A stretch of 34,081 bases of DNA from Sandaracinaceae bacterium (GTDB lineage Bacteria; Myxococcota_A; Polyangia; Polyangiales; JAFGIB01), in NCBI GenBank assembly GCA_017881055.1, contig JADGRF010000226.1, positions 1 through 34,081 on the forward strand, in the 5' to 3' direction. Below, in pieces: positions 23,899 through 32,601 of the stretch. How positions within the stretch are numbered: the stretch's first letter is position 1; each line of letters starts with the position of its first letter. The position numbers and the translations under genes were made by a program. The notes beneath the pieces were generated by a model. The model was given only the letters and a program-made list of their open reading frames with translations, did not search any database and was not told the origin of the DNA.

Positions 23899-23947
23899 TA
23901 TACTGCGTCGCCAGTATTCTCGAGGATTCTTCCTGCCGAGGTTCCCC

Positions 23948-24676
23948 ATGCTCAAGCACTCGTCGCTGTTGTTCATCGTGCTACTCGCCGCTGTCGGCTG
24001 CACACCACGCACGCTCCTGCTCAAGACCACGCCGGGCGGCGACGCGGCGCACGGGGTGATGGTCTCGGGCTCCGGCGAGGGCAAGGCCGCGCCTGACATC
24101 GCGCGCACCACGCTTGGCGTCGAAGCGCGCGCGGATACGGCGGAGCAAGCTTCGGCGCAGGCCACCACGATCATGAATGCCGTGATTCACGCCGTGCAGG
24201 CGGCGGGCATCGCGCAGACCGACCTGCGCACGCAAAACTTCTCGGTCGGCTTCGAGCAGGATCCGGTTCCGCCCAATGCGCCGCAGCCCTCGCCCCTACG
24301 CGGCCACTACCGCGTGAGCAACATGGTGGAAGTCACGGTGCATGATCTGAGCAAGGTCGGCGCCGTGCTGAAAGCGGCGCTCGATGCGGGCGCGAACAAC
24401 GTGTGGGGCGTGGCGTTCGACCTCGAGCATCCCGAAGCGATCGTCGCGCAGGCGCGGGCGCAGGCGATCGCGCGGGCCAAGCAGAACGCAGCGGATCTCG
24501 CGCGACTCACGGGCGTCACGCTCGGACCGATCGTGTCGGTGAGCGAGAGCGGCGGCGGTCGCCCGATGCCCATGATGAAAGCGATGAGCGCCGATGCCGG
24601 CGGCGGCGTGCCGATCGAGAACGGTCAGATCACCGCGAATCTCGAGGTGCAGCTGGTCTACGCGCTGCCCGAGTGA
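23948..24676 (+). CDS. SIMPL-domain (DUF541) lipoprotein
   Basis: A 242-residue periplasmic lipoprotein. The signal peptide MLKHSSLLFIVLLAAVGC ends at lipobox AVGC (Cys18). The SIMPL domain fills the rest: GVMVSGSGEGKAAPDIARTT, GVEARADTAEQASAQATTIM, then TDLRTQNFSVGFEQ, YRVSNMVEVTVHDLSKVGAV and ALDAGANNVWGVAFDLEHPE. The late segment ARAQAIARAKQNAADLARLT with TLGPIVSVSES is typical of the family. SIMPL proteins form ring-like assemblies in some bacteria, and their role in the envelope is unclear. GAGG lies ~7 bp ahead of the ATG. It is convergent with the TerB-like gene, only 6 bp between stops. Confidence 0.9.
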   Translation: MLKHSSLLFIVLLAAVGCTPRTLLLKTTPGGDAAHGVMVSGSGEGKAAPDIARTTLGVEARADTAEQASAQATTIMNAVIHAVQAAGIAQTDLRTQNFSVGFEQDPVPPNAPQPSPLRGHYRVSNMVEVTVHDLSKVGAVLKAALDAGANNVWGVAFDLEHPEAIVAQARAQAIARAKQNAADLARLTGVTLGPIVSVSESGGGRPMPMMKAMSADAGGGVPIENGQITANLEVQLVYALPE

Positions 24677-24682
24677 AACGAG

Positions 24683-25183
24683 CTACTTGAGCGTCTTCAG
24701 CTTGTCGAGGTGGCGTGCCTGCGACGCCACGTAGTCGTCCTGCGTGAGCGCCATCGCAGCGGCCGTGCGCCGCAGCAAGTCGGTCTCCGACAGAGACAGC
24801 TCGCCATCCGCCGCTGCCAGATCGACCAGCAGATCCAGGATCTCACGGCGCAGCGAGAGCTCGGCGTGATCGCGCAGGCTGCGCGTGTACAGCTGCATGT
24901 TGCCGGTCGCGAACCGAGCGATGTCGTCGTGCAGCACGCGGCAGATCGCATCGACCCCCTCGGGACGCAGACCTTCGATCTCGAGCAGCGCGCTACGAAT
25001 CCTCTGCTGCTCGGGCTGGCTGTAGTGGCGATCCGCGTACGCCACGCAGGCCAGAAGGCCCGTCACCGCCAGGACCAAGCGCAGCGTTTCGTCGTCGGCG
25101 GTAGGCAGCTGGCTGCGGATCAGCTGCTCGAGCGTATCGCCAGCGGACACGGGTGCCGGAGGTTCGGAACGCGAGAAGAACAT
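24683..25183 (-). CDS. TerB-like helical protein
   Basis: A 166-residue, largely helical cytoplasmic protein of the TerB/DjlA-N-like fold. Typical features are the two similar halves with acidic turns, LACVAYADRHYSQPEQQRIR and ILDLLVDLAAADGELSLSET followed by DLLRRTAAAMALTQDDYVAS. TerB was named from tellurite-resistance operons, but standalone bacterial members have no established task. The A(A)xDGxLSxxE-type segment is the family's metal-binding-like loop. No other ter genes are nearby. The start was set at ATG 25183; an upstream GTG at 25219 would add 12 residues. No good Shine-Dalgarno is visible for either. Confidence 0.8.
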   Translation of the reverse strand: MFFSRSEPPAPVSAGDTLEQLIRSQLPTADDETLRLVLAVTGLLACVAYADRHYSQPEQQRIRSALLEIEGLRPEGVDAICRVLHDDIARFATGNMQLYTRSLRDHAELSLRREILDLLVDLAAADGELSLSETDLLRRTAAAMALTQDDYVASQARHLDKLKTLK

Positions 25184-25393
25184 GCCGCGCAGAGTACACG
25201 CAAACGGGGCCGCCGCCACTCGCTGCAGTCCCAGCCGTCGAGCGTCGGCGGGTTTGCACGTTTCCGCTGCAGCGTCGCCTGCAACCCCGCGAAATCATCA
25301 GCGGTCTAGCTCGGCACGCGGCGTGCGAAGCCAGCTCCGCGGACGCGCAGCCACGCGGAATTTCCCGCTCGTTTTCGCGCCCTCGGAGAACCC
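25184..25393. promoter_or_regulatory. Divergent 210-bp intergenic region between TerB-like and S1 protease genes
   Basis: No gene is seen. It must hold the promoters of both neighbours. An inverted repeat GCACGC-G-GCGTGC (25314-25326) is the only dyad I noticed and could be an operator. The -35/-10 boxes are not clear by eye. Confidence 0.3.
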
Positions 25394-26266
25394 ATGACGC
25401 TTCATTTCATTCGTGCCATGCCACGCATTCTATTCGCGCTCGCGTGTGCGCCAGCCGCCGTCAGCTGCACTCAAGACGACAGCTTGCCCGACCAAGTCAT
25501 CGCGAGTGAAGAGCCCATCATCCACGGCAAGGCCTCGACGTCCGCGCAGAACGACGTGGTGATGCTCAGCATCGCCGGTCAAGCGGTGTGCACCGGCTCG
25601 CTCGTGGCGCCGAATCTCGTGCTCACCGCGCGTCATTGCGTCTCGAAGACCGACGAGACCCTAGACTGCGCGCCGAACGGCCACGCGATCGCAGGCGGCA
25701 GGATCACGCAGGACTACGACGCCCAAGACATCATCGTCTACACGGGCACGAGCCAGAGCAAGCTGCAGGCGCGCGCTCGTGGCGCGCAGCTCGTGCACGA
25801 CAGCTCGCGCAACCTTTGCAATCACGACATCGCGTTCATCGTGCTCGATCGTGACGTCCGCGGTGTTCCGATCGCGCCGCTGCGCCTCACGGAGAGCACG
25901 CGCGTCGGCGAGCTGATCACGAGCGTGGGCTGGGGGCTCACGGAGAAAGGCGTGCTGCCCAAGGCGCGCATGCAGCGCCAGAAGGTCGCAATCCTCGACG
26001 TAGGTCCGTCCAGTCAGACCGAGCCGAACGACCTGGTCGTGGGCGAGTCGATCTGCAGCGGTGACAGCGGCGGACCTGCGCTCTCTGCGCGCGGCGCCGT
26101 AGTGGGTATCGTCTCGCGCGGGGGTAACGGTCGCTTCGATCCGAGCCATCCCGCGAGCGGCTGCATCGGCGCCGGGACGAGCAACGTGTACACGCGCCTG
26201 GCACCGTTCAAGAAACTGACTCAGCAAGCGTTCCGCGAGGCGCAGGCCACCGCGAAGCTCGAGTAA
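25394..26266 (+). CDS. Secreted trypsin-like serine protease lipoprotein (S1 family)
   Basis: A 290-residue exported protease. Its signal peptide (MTLHFIRAMPRILFALACAP) leads to the lipobox AVSC with Cys25. A mature-type start, PIIHGKASTSAQNDVVMLSI, suggests a cleaved pro-segment. The catalytic triad is complete: His81 in VLTARHCV, Asp145 in CNHDIAFIVLDRDV and Ser225 in ICSGDSGGPAL. The residue six before the Ser is in VGESIC and there is no Asp at the usual trypsin position, so Arg/Lys specificity is not assured. Cysteine pairs around His and Ser suggest disulfides. GGAG lies 6-7 bp before the ATG. It is divergent from the TerB-like gene. Probably used in extracellular degradation or envelope processing. 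Confidence 0.92.
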   Translation: MTLHFIRAMPRILFALACAPAAVSCTQDDSLPDQVIASEEPIIHGKASTSAQNDVVMLSIAGQAVCTGSLVAPNLVLTARHCVSKTDETLDCAPNGHAIAGGRITQDYDAQDIIVYTGTSQSKLQARARGAQLVHDSSRNLCNHDIAFIVLDRDVRGVPIAPLRLTESTRVGELITSVGWGLTEKGVLPKARMQRQKVAILDVGPSSQTEPNDLVVGESICSGDSGGPALSARGAVVGIVSRGGNGRFDPSHPASGCIGAGTSNVYTRLAPFKKLTQQAFREAQATAKLE

Positions 26267-26421
26267 GACCAACGCTGTCAGCGAGCGGCGGCGCGACGCA
26301 TGCGCCGCCGCTGCGCGAGCACGAGAAGCGCGAGGAGGCCGCCTGCAGCGGCGCTCCAGTCGGTGCTGCCACGCGCTGGACCTACCGCCGCCGCCGCCGC
26401 TGGGCGCGCGAGCGCGCGACT
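26267..26421. other. 155-bp convergent gap with an in-frame hydrophobic tail reading on from the desaturase
   Basis: No independent gene has a usable start here. On the minus strand the codons directly after the desaturase TGA stay open to a TGA at 26278-26280 and read GSTDWSAAAGGLLALLVLAQ then RRRMRR. This resembles a C-terminal sorting/anchor tail. It may be chance, since the sequence is very GC-rich with GCG repeats. Confidence 0.3.
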
Positions 26422-27498
26422 TCAGGACGGGAAGCCGACCATCTTGCCCTGCTCTGCATCCCAGAGCTTGAGCTTGAAGCAGGCGACGATGTCGCGTGGG
26501 TGAAGCGTGGTCGTGCGCGGGTTCTGCAGCTCGGGGATCGCGGCCATGGCTTCGGGCAGGCGATAGAACGGGATGCGGTAGTTCAAGTGGTGAACGTGGT
26601 GGTAGCCGATGTTGCCCGTGAAGTAGTTCATCAGCGGGCCGAGCTTGAGGTAGCTCGACGACTCGAGCGACGCGCGCACGAATGTCCAGCTCTCGCGCGG
26701 CTGCACGTGCGCTTCGGGGAAATTGTGCTGCGCATAGAACAGGTACGCGCCCAAAGCGTGCGCGATGATCTGCGGAAGGAGCAGCGCGTAGAAAAGCACC
26801 GCCAAGCTGCCGTAGTGGTACAGCGCGACGCCGAGCGCCAGCTGCAACACGATCGCGAGCAGCGAGTCCTGGTTCTTCTTCGGGTTGCGCACGAAGGCCG
26901 CCACGCAGAAGCCGTAGATGAACACGGTGAAGTAGCCGAACACGATGGTCAGTGGGTGGCGGATCAGCTTGTACATGAAGCGCTGACCGGGCGTGGTTTT
27001 CTCCCAGAGCGTGGTGGTCAGCATCATGTAGGAGCCGACGTGCGAGCCCACGATCTTCGCGGTGTGTGCGTGATGGTAGTTGTGCGTCTGGGTCCAGACG
27101 TTGGACGGCGTGAGCACGTACAGGCCGAAGGCGTCCAGAAGGACCTTCGCAAGCTTGTCGCCGCGCAGGATCGCGCCGTGCTTGAAGTCGTGGAAGATGA
27201 TGAACGCGCGCGCGGTGAAGAGGCCCGCGAGCAGCGAGAACACCGGGCGCAGCCAGGGGTTGACGAGCGTCGCTGCGGCGACCTGGCTGCCGATCAACAG
27301 CAGCAAGGTGCTCGTCAGGTGAAACCAGCTGCGCGCGCGGTCCTCGTGCGCGAACACGTTGCTCGCTTTGATGATCTCTTGCTCCGTGCGCTCTGCGTGG
27401 CGCTCGGCGTGCGTCTCGCTGGCGACCGGCACCGCCTCTGCCCTGCGTGCGACTTGCGAGATCTGCCCGAGTTGTCCGACCAACGTGTCCGTGCTCAT
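26422..27498 (-). CDS. Membrane fatty acid desaturase (three His-box)
   Basis: A 358-residue integral-membrane di-iron desaturase/hydroxylase acting on acyl chains of membrane lipids. The three histidine boxes are HDFKH (103-107), HNYHH (139-143) and HHVHH (300-304), with an extra QHN at 258-260. The hydrophobic stretches between boxes 1 and 3 fit four transmembrane helices (for example STLLLLIGSQVAAATLV and TIVFGYFTVFIYGFCVAAFV). The position of the double bond or hydroxylation cannot be deduced. The start was set at ATG 27498; an upstream 43-residue Arg/Pro-rich extension in frame is unlikely. After its TGA the same frame continues for 47 codons with a hydrophobic, Arg-ended tail (see findings). 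Confidence 0.93.
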   Translation of the reverse strand: MSTDTLVGQLGQISQVARRAEAVPVASETHAERHAERTEQEIIKASNVFAHEDRARSWFHLTSTLLLLIGSQVAAATLVNPWLRPVFSLLAGLFTARAFIIFHDFKHGAILRGDKLAKVLLDAFGLYVLTPSNVWTQTHNYHHAHTAKIVGSHVGSYMMLTTTLWEKTTPGQRFMYKLIRHPLTIVFGYFTVFIYGFCVAAFVRNPKKNQDSLLAIVLQLALGVALYHYGSLAVLFYALLLPQIIAHALGAYLFYAQHNFPEAHVQPRESWTFVRASLESSSYLKLGPLMNYFTGNIGYHHVHHLNYRIPFYRLPEAMAAIPELQNPRTTTLHPRDIVACFKLKLWDAEQGKMVGFPS

Positions 27499-27702
27499 TC
27501 GGAACCTACTTCTGCGAGGGTGGTAGCCCAAGTTCGCGGGCCGTTTCGCAGGATTTGGGGAAAGCCGCAGGGGGTGTTTTGCGACTCTCAGCGGCGAACT
27601 TGTAACCTGGACTAAGCCATGACTCAACCCTTTGGCAAGAAAGCAGACACGCGCAGGGCCCTGTAATTCCCGAAGAATTTCGGCCGGCCGGTCAGATGAG
27701 AG
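27499..27702. promoter_or_regulatory. 204-bp gap upstream of the desaturase with a spaced inverted repeat
   Basis: A perfect 9-bp inverted repeat CAAGTTCGC (27529-27537) / GCGAACTTG (27594-27602) with a 56-bp centre sits in front of the desaturase ATG. The palindrome CAGGGCCCTG (27654-27663) and a small hairpin CCGAA-GAAT-TTCGG (27670-27683) lie nearer the end of the oxidase gene and may be part of its transcript end. The base composition is less GC-rich than the neighbouring genes. Confidence 0.4.
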
Positions 27703-28848
27703 CTAGCGAGCCGGTATAGCGGCGCAGAGCACTCGGCGAGGTGAAAGCGCATCGGCTAAGGGCTGTGCTTCTCCGCCAAGAATTGTTCGCGCAACCAATT
27801 CGCCGGCGGCTGGAGCGACGCTCATGCCGCGTCCGCCGAGGCCGCTCAGCCAGTGCAGCCCGGGGATGCGCGGGTCCTCCCCTGCGACGAGCTCCCCGTC
27901 GGGCGCGAACGTGCGCAGGCACGCCCAAGCGCGCTGCACGCGACTGCTCGCGAGTGAAGGTGCGAGTCGCGCGAGCTTGTGCGCGAGCAGATCGAGCGCG
28001 GCCGGATCACTGGCTGGCGATTCGGCGGGCCAGGGTGTTGCGTCGCACGGGCTGGCGAGCAGGCCGCCGGACTCGGGGCGATAGTAGATCTCGTCTTCGA
28101 GGCGCCAGACGATCGGCCGCCCGACGGCGCCTGGCAGCGCGCCCGCACGCAGCTGCACCAGGTGACGGCGCAGCGGCGTGAGCGGCAAGAGCGCATTCGC
28201 GCTGCCACCGAGCGCGGCGGACCAGGCACCGGCCGCGATCACCACGTGCTCGGTCGCGAGCACCGTTCCGTCGCGCAGCAAGATGCCGGCCACGCGCGGC
28301 GACGAAGATCCCGTCAGCTGGATACGCTCGACCGGGGCGCCGGTCTTCAAGACTGCGCCGTGGGCGCGCGCGGTCTCGGCCAGACGCGAGGTCAGCGCGT
28401 GCAGATCGAGCACCCCACCTTCGGGCAAAAAGAGGCCACTGCGAGCTTCACCGCCGACGAGCGTCGGCTCGAAGCGTTGCAGCTCCTCGTGCTCGAGCAC
28501 GACGTGCTGCACCGACTGCGCGCGGGCATGCTGGGCCAGCTGCCTCACACGCTCGGGCTCGCTGCTCGGCAAGAGCAGCCCGCTCTGGGTCAGAAGCGGC
28601 GCCTCGCCGAGCTCCGCGAGCCAGGCGAGACTGCGACGTGCGAGCGCGGCGCTGGTCTCGTCGTGCTCGAGCGGGCGAAAGATCGCTGCGTTGTGACCGG
28701 AAGCGTGGCTCGCAAGCAGCATCTCGCGCTCGAGCAGCTGCACACGTGCGTGCGGCGCGAGCGCAGCTGCAACGGAGAGCCCCGCTACGCCACCGCCGAT
28801 GACGACGACATCGGGGCGAGTGCGTTCGCCGCGTTCGCCGAGGGACAT
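27703..28848 (-). CDS. FAD-dependent amine/amino-acid oxidase (DadA/GlyOX-like)
   Basis: A 381-residue flavoprotein of the D-amino-acid/glycine oxidase (DAO) family. The dinucleotide-binding fold sits at the start (DVVVIGGGVAGLSVAAALAP, residues ~13-32), then LLEREMLLASHASGHNAAIF, where SGHNAA is the FAD pyrophosphate-contact segment of this family. The substrate domain includes EELQRFEPTLVGGEARSGLF and LPEGGVLDLHALTSRLAETA. The C-terminal FAD segment is GLHWLSGLGGRGMSVAPAAG. The substrate is uncertain, with amino acids or glycine/sarcosine-type amines being usual. The start ATG 28848 lies 16 bp after the malic enzyme stop, so the two form an operon. Confidence 0.9.
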   Translation of the reverse strand: MSLGERGERTRPDVVVIGGGVAGLSVAAALAPHARVQLLEREMLLASHASGHNAAIFRPLEHDETSAALARRSLAWLAELGEAPLLTQSGLLLPSSEPERVRQLAQHARAQSVQHVVLEHEELQRFEPTLVGGEARSGLFLPEGGVLDLHALTSRLAETARAHGAVLKTGAPVERIQLTGSSSPRVAGILLRDGTVLATEHVVIAAGAWSAALGGSANALLPLTPLRRHLVQLRAGALPGAVGRPIVWRLEDEIYYRPESGGLLASPCDATPWPAESPASDPAALDLLAHKLARLAPSLASSRVQRAWACLRTFAPDGELVAGEDPRIPGLHWLSGLGGRGMSVAPAAGELVARTILGGEAQPLADALSPRRVLCAAIPAR

Positions 28849-28864
28849 GGCAGGCCCGAAGCCC

Positions 28865-30283
28865 CTACAGGCTCTGCAGGCCGGCTTTGCGCGTGAGGTG
28901 CGCGCGGTACGTGTCGAGATCGAGCGCTTCCTGCGCGACGCCCGTCTCCATGGCCGCCTGCGCGACCGCGGACGAGACCCAGGGCAGAACGCGCGGATCG
29001 ACCGGCTTCGGAATGATGTAGCGCGGGCCGTAGCTGAGCTCGGTGACGCCGTATGCTTCCTTGACGACGTCCGGCACCGGCGTGCGCGCCAGCGTGGCGA
29101 GCGCATGCGCAGCGGCGAGCTTCATTTCCTCGTTGATCGACGTGGCGGCGCAGTCGAGCGCGCCGCGGAAGATGTACGGGAAGCCGAGCACGTTGTTGAC
29201 CTGATTGGGGAAGTCCGTGCGGCCGGTGGCGACGATCGCGTCCGGACGCAGCGCGACGCATTCGGCGTACGGGATCTCGGGATCGGGGTTCGCGAGCACG
29301 AAGATCAGCGGGTTCTTGGCCATCGCCTTGATCAGCTCGCCCGGGATCTTGCCGCCGGACGAGAGGCCCACGAGCACGTCCGCGCCCTTGAGCGCATCGG
29401 CCAGCGTGCGGCGCGGGTCGTTCGCGGGGCGCGCGAACGCGGCCTTGTACGAGTCGACGCCCGCACGACCGTCGCGGATGATGCCGCGCGAGTCGATCAT
29501 GGTGATGCGCTCGCGGTCGACGCCGAGCTTGATCCACAGCTCCATGCACGCGATCGCCGAAGCGCCCGCGCCCATGCACACGATCTCGAGTGAATTGAGC
29601 GCGCGGCTCTGCATCTCGGCCGCGTTCAAGAGCGCCGCCGCCGTGATGATCGCGGTGCCGTGCTGATCGTCGTGGAACACGGGGATGCCCATGCGCAGCT
29701 TGAGCGCCTTTTCGACGATGAAGCACTCGGGCGCTTTGATGTCCTCGAGGTTGATGCCGCCAAACGTGGGCTCGAGCGCGGCGACCGTCTCGATCAAGCG
29801 CTCCGGATCCTTGGCGTCGATCTCGATGTCGAACACGTCGATGTCGGCGAAGCGCTTGAACAGCACCGCTTTGCCTTCCATGACGGGCTTGGCCGCGTAC
29901 GGGCCGATGTCGCCGAGGCCAAGCACGGCGGTGCCATTGCTGACGACCGCGACCAGGTTGCGACGCGCCGTGTAGCGATTCACGAGGCTCTGGTCCGCGG
30001 CGATCATGCGGCAGGGCTCGGCGACGCCGGGCGTGTACGCCAGCGACAGCTCGCGCTGCGTGCGCATCGGCTTGGTCGGCACGACCTCGATTTTTCCGGG
30101 GCGGCCGAGCGCGTGGTAGTCGAGCGCGGCCTGCTTGTCCGGCGAGTACTCGACGCCGTCGTCTTTGCTAGTGGAGGCGTGGGCGCCGCTCGCGGCGGCG
30201 GCCCCGGGGATCGTGCCGATCGTGGTTCGCAACGGGGTCACGTTGCTGGAGTCCGCGTCAGACCTGGCAGAGCGCTGGGACAT
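28865..30283 (-). CDS. maeB: Malic enzyme (MaeB-type), without the phosphotransacetylase-like domain
   Basis: Oxidatively decarboxylates malate to pyruvate with NAD(P)+ reduction; cytoplasmic. Typical segments are [13 protein letters not shown] (catalytic Tyr83), [24 protein letters not shown] [20 protein letters not shown] and [20 protein letters not shown] (catalytic Lys), then [38 protein letters not shown] (metal ligands) and [20 protein letters not shown] (cofactor fold). The 472-residue length stops after the malic enzyme domains, whereas E. coli MaeB (~760) carries a C-terminal PTA-like domain. The first ~45 residues are a Ser/Ala-rich extension. AGAGGTG lies ~8 bp ahead of ATG 30283. 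First gene of the operon with the FAD oxidase. Confidence 0.94.
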   Translation of the reverse strand: MSQRSARSDADSSNVTPLRTTIGTIPGAAAASGAHASTSKDDGVEYSPDKQAALDYHALGRPGKIEVVPTKPMRTQRELSLAYTPGVAEPCRMIAADQSLVNRYTARRNLVAVVSNGTAVLGLGDIGPYAAKPVMEGKAVLFKRFADIDVFDIEIDAKDPERLIETVAALEPTFGGINLEDIKAPECFIVEKALKLRMGIPVFHDDQHGTAIITAAALLNAAEMQSRALNSLEIVCMGAGASAIACMELWIKLGVDRERITMIDSRGIIRDGRAGVDSYKAAFARPANDPRRTLADALKGADVLVGLSSGGKIPGELIKAMAKNPLIFVLANPDPEIPYAECVALRPDAIVATGRTDFPNQVNNVLGFPYIFRGALDCAATSINEEMKLAAAHALATLARTPVPDVVKEAYGVTELSYGPRYIIPKPVDPRVLPWVSSAVAQAAMETGVAQEALDLDTYRAHLTRKAGLQSL

Positions 30284-30512
30284 GCAGGCACACCTCTACG
30301 TACGGAAGAAGGAGGGTGATGGGGTACACCCGACCGGCTCAAATGTCGAATCGACTGCCGTGCCCGGACGCCGAACACTGAACGCATTTGCGGGCATTTC
30401 TCTTGGGCTTGGTGTGAAGCGCTGAACGCGGCAGACGCCGCTCGCGTATCGAAAAGCCAACAGCCGCGGCTGGAGGCTAGCGTCGAATCGCGGAGCAGCC
30501 TGCGGCTCTCCG
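30284..30512. promoter_or_regulatory. 229-bp gap between the synthetase and malic enzyme genes
   Basis: Contains the promoter region of malic enzyme on the minus strand and the 3' end of the synthetase transcript. GCATTT is repeated 10 bp apart near 30385-30400. The rest shows no gene. Confidence 0.35.
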
Positions 30513-30517
30513 CTAGC
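30454..30517 (-). terminator. Hairpins at the 3' end of the acyl-CoA synthetase gene
   Basis: The 7-bp arms GCTAGCG (30476-30482) / CGCTAGC (30511-30517) enclose a compact inner hairpin CGGAG-C-AGCC / GGCT-CTCCG (30491-30512). This structure overlaps the TAG stop of the synthetase (30513-30515). Further along the minus strand lies the 12-bp palindrome CAGCCGCGGCTG (30461-30472), followed by GTTGGCTTTT. Together they look like a transcript end. Confidence 0.45.
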
Positions 30518-32522
30518 GCGCGCGCGCGATCGCGCTGAGCGCCTCCGGATTGTTCACGCTCGACAAATCACCCAGCTCGCGATCGCCCAAGTGCACGCGC
30601 TGGATCAAGCGCCGCAGGATCTTCGCGCTGCGCGTCTTCGGTAGGTCGCTCGCGAACAGCACCTGCTTGGGCCGGTCGACCTTGCCGAGCGCGTCGACCA
30701 CGGCTCGAACCAGCTCGGCGCGTAGTGCTTCGCTCTCACCGTAGCTCGCGTGCAGCACCACGAAGCAGACGACATCGGTTCCCTTCAGCGCATCGGGCAC
30801 GCCGATCGCGGCAGCTTCGCTCACGGCGGGGTGCGCGATCAACGCGGCTTCGATCTCACCGGGCCCGACGCGCCGGCCCGCAATTTTGAGCGTGTCGTCC
30901 GCACGTCCGAACAGATAGAAGTGGCCGTCCTCGGCGCGCAAGGCCCAGTCGCCGTGGTTCCAGATGCCGGGGAACTTCGACCAATACGCCTCGAGGTACT
31001 TCGCGTCGTTCTTCCAGAGCGAACGTGTCATCGACGGCGAAGGCCGCTTGCACACGAGGTAGCCGACCTCGCCGCGCACGCTCTCGCCCTGCTCGTTGAA
31101 CACGTCGACCGCCATGCCGAGGCCCGCGCACTGCAGCGACGTGGCCTTGAGCGGCATGATCGGCAGCGGCGCGAGGAAGCAGCCGGCGATGTCGGTGCCG
31201 CCGCTGATGTTGATCACGGGGCAGCGCCCGCCACCCACGTGCTCTGCGTACCAGCGATAGCTCTCGGGATCCCACGGCTCGCCGGTGCTGCCGAGCATGC
31301 GCAGCGTGGCGAGCAGCGCGGGATTGCGCGTGACCCAGTCGTCGCCGGCGCGCATCAAAAGGCGTATGGCCGTCGGGCTGAAGCCGAGCGTGGTCACCCC
31401 GTGACGCGCGACCGTGCGCCAGACGCGATCGGGCTCGGGATAATCGGGGGCGCCTTCGAACACCACGATCGTGCCGCCGTGCATGAAGCAGCCGATGATC
31501 TCCCACGGGCCCATCATCCAGCCGATGTCGCTGAACCAGAAGAAGACGTCGTCGGGCTTGAGATCGAAGTTGTAGAGCAGCTCCTTGCCCATCTGCGCGA
31601 GGCAGCCGGCGTGCGTGTGCACGGTCCCCTTGGGCTTGCCCGTCGTGCCGCTCGTGAACAGCATGAGTGCAGGTGCCAGCGCGGGCAGCGAGCGCGTGCT
31701 GCAGCTGTCGCTCGCGCCACTCAGCAACTCGTCCCAGAACACGTCGCGCGGGGCCTGCATGGGACAGGGCATGCTCATGCCCGTTGGGCCAATGCGGCGA
31801 TAGACGATGGTGTGCGCGACGCAACGCAGGCCTTCGAGCGCGCGATCGAGCTCGGCCTTGAGCGGGAACGCGTTGCCGCGGCGCATCGACCCGTCAGCTG
31901 TGAACACCAGCTTCACCTCGGCGTCTGCGAGGCGCTCGCGCACGGCCGGCGGAGCATAGCCGGAGAAGATCGGGATGAAGATCGCGCCGAGCTTCTGCGT
32001 GGCCAGCATTGCGATCACCACCTCGGCAACCATCGGCATGTAGCTGGCGACGCGATCGCCTTCGGTCACGCCGAGCGCGGTCAGCGCGTTCGCGAGCCGA
32101 CAGATCTCCCGGTCGAGCTCGCGGTAGCTGAAGCTGCGCGCGCTGCCGTCTTCGGTCTCCGCGATCAGGGCGATCTTGTCGGCGAGCGCGCCGTGGGCGT
32201 GGCGATCGACGCAGTTCGTGACCAGGTTGGTGCGGCCGCCGATGAACCAATCTGCAAACTCAGGACCACGCGAGAGGTCGAGCAAGCGGGTGTAGGGCGC
32301 GTCCCATGAGAAGTTCATGTCGAGCAGCGCAGCGTTCCAAAACCAGTCTGGTTCTTCGCCGGAGCGCTGCACGAATTCGCGCGCAGCTCGCTCGACGCCG
32401 GCCGGGTCGTCGGCGTTGATCACGTAGCCGAGCTTGCGCAGAAGGCGCGTGACGTTCGCGTGCTCGATCTGCGCGGGCGTCGGTCGCCACACGGTTTCGT
32501 CTGGGTTTTCGGGGTCGTGCAT
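30513..32522 (-). CDS. Acetyl-CoA synthetase-like acyl-CoA synthetase (AMP-forming)
   Basis: A 669-residue adenylate-forming ligase that activates a short-chain acid to its CoA thioester. The N-terminal ACS-type cap (FVQRSGEEPDWFWNAALLDM, FADWFIGGRTNLVTNCVDRH) is followed by the P-loop LMLFTSGTTGKPKGTVHTHA (~289-300), then DIGWMMGPWEIIGCFMHGGT, ISGGTDIAGCFLAP, WNHGDWALRAEDGHFYLFGR and ADDTLKIAGRRVGPGEIEAA. The C-terminal catalytic Lys is near residue 634 in PKTRSAKILRRLI, where Ala replaces the common Gly before Lys. The overall form is close to acetyl/propionyl-CoA synthetases, but the exact acid is not certain. Start ATG 32522 has GGAG 6 bp upstream. It is divergent from the PLD-like gene. 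Confidence 0.9.
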   Translation of the reverse strand: MHDPENPDETVWRPTPAQIEHANVTRLLRKLGYVINADDPAGVERAAREFVQRSGEEPDWFWNAALLDMNFSWDAPYTRLLDLSRGPEFADWFIGGRTNLVTNCVDRHAHGALADKIALIAETEDGSARSFSYRELDREICRLANALTALGVTEGDRVASYMPMVAEVVIAMLATQKLGAIFIPIFSGYAPPAVRERLADAEVKLVFTADGSMRRGNAFPLKAELDRALEGLRCVAHTIVYRRIGPTGMSMPCPMQAPRDVFWDELLSGASDSCSTRSLPALAPALMLFTSGTTGKPKGTVHTHAGCLAQMGKELLYNFDLKPDDVFFWFSDIGWMMGPWEIIGCFMHGGTIVVFEGAPDYPEPDRVWRTVARHGVTTLGFSPTAIRLLMRAGDDWVTRNPALLATLRMLGSTGEPWDPESYRWYAEHVGGGRCPVINISGGTDIAGCFLAPLPIMPLKATSLQCAGLGMAVDVFNEQGESVRGEVGYLVCKRPSPSMTRSLWKNDAKYLEAYWSKFPGIWNHGDWALRAEDGHFYLFGRADDTLKIAGRRVGPGEIEAALIAHPAVSEAAAIGVPDALKGTDVVCFVVLHASYGESEALRAELVRAVVDALGKVDRPKQVLFASDLPKTRSAKILRRLIQRVHLGDRELGDLSSVNNPEALSAIARAR

Positions 32523-32601
32523 GGAGGCTCCGGGCGCAGCATAGCAGAGCAGCCGCGCGAAACTCGCGGCGCACGGCCTCGCGGCACTAGCATCGCACTC
32601 G

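Noticed and set aside
27619..27666. 15-codon plus-strand frame (MTQPFGKKADTRRAL) in the gap before the desaturase
   Set aside because: No clear Shine-Dalgarno, no downstream gene on that strand to regulate; probably chance.
27979..28896. 305-codon plus-strand frame opposite the FAD oxidase
   Set aside because: Antisense to a gene with a clear FAD fold.
30750..32309. 519-codon plus-strand frame opposite the acyl-CoA synthetase
   Set aside because: Antisense to a full set of adenylation motifs.
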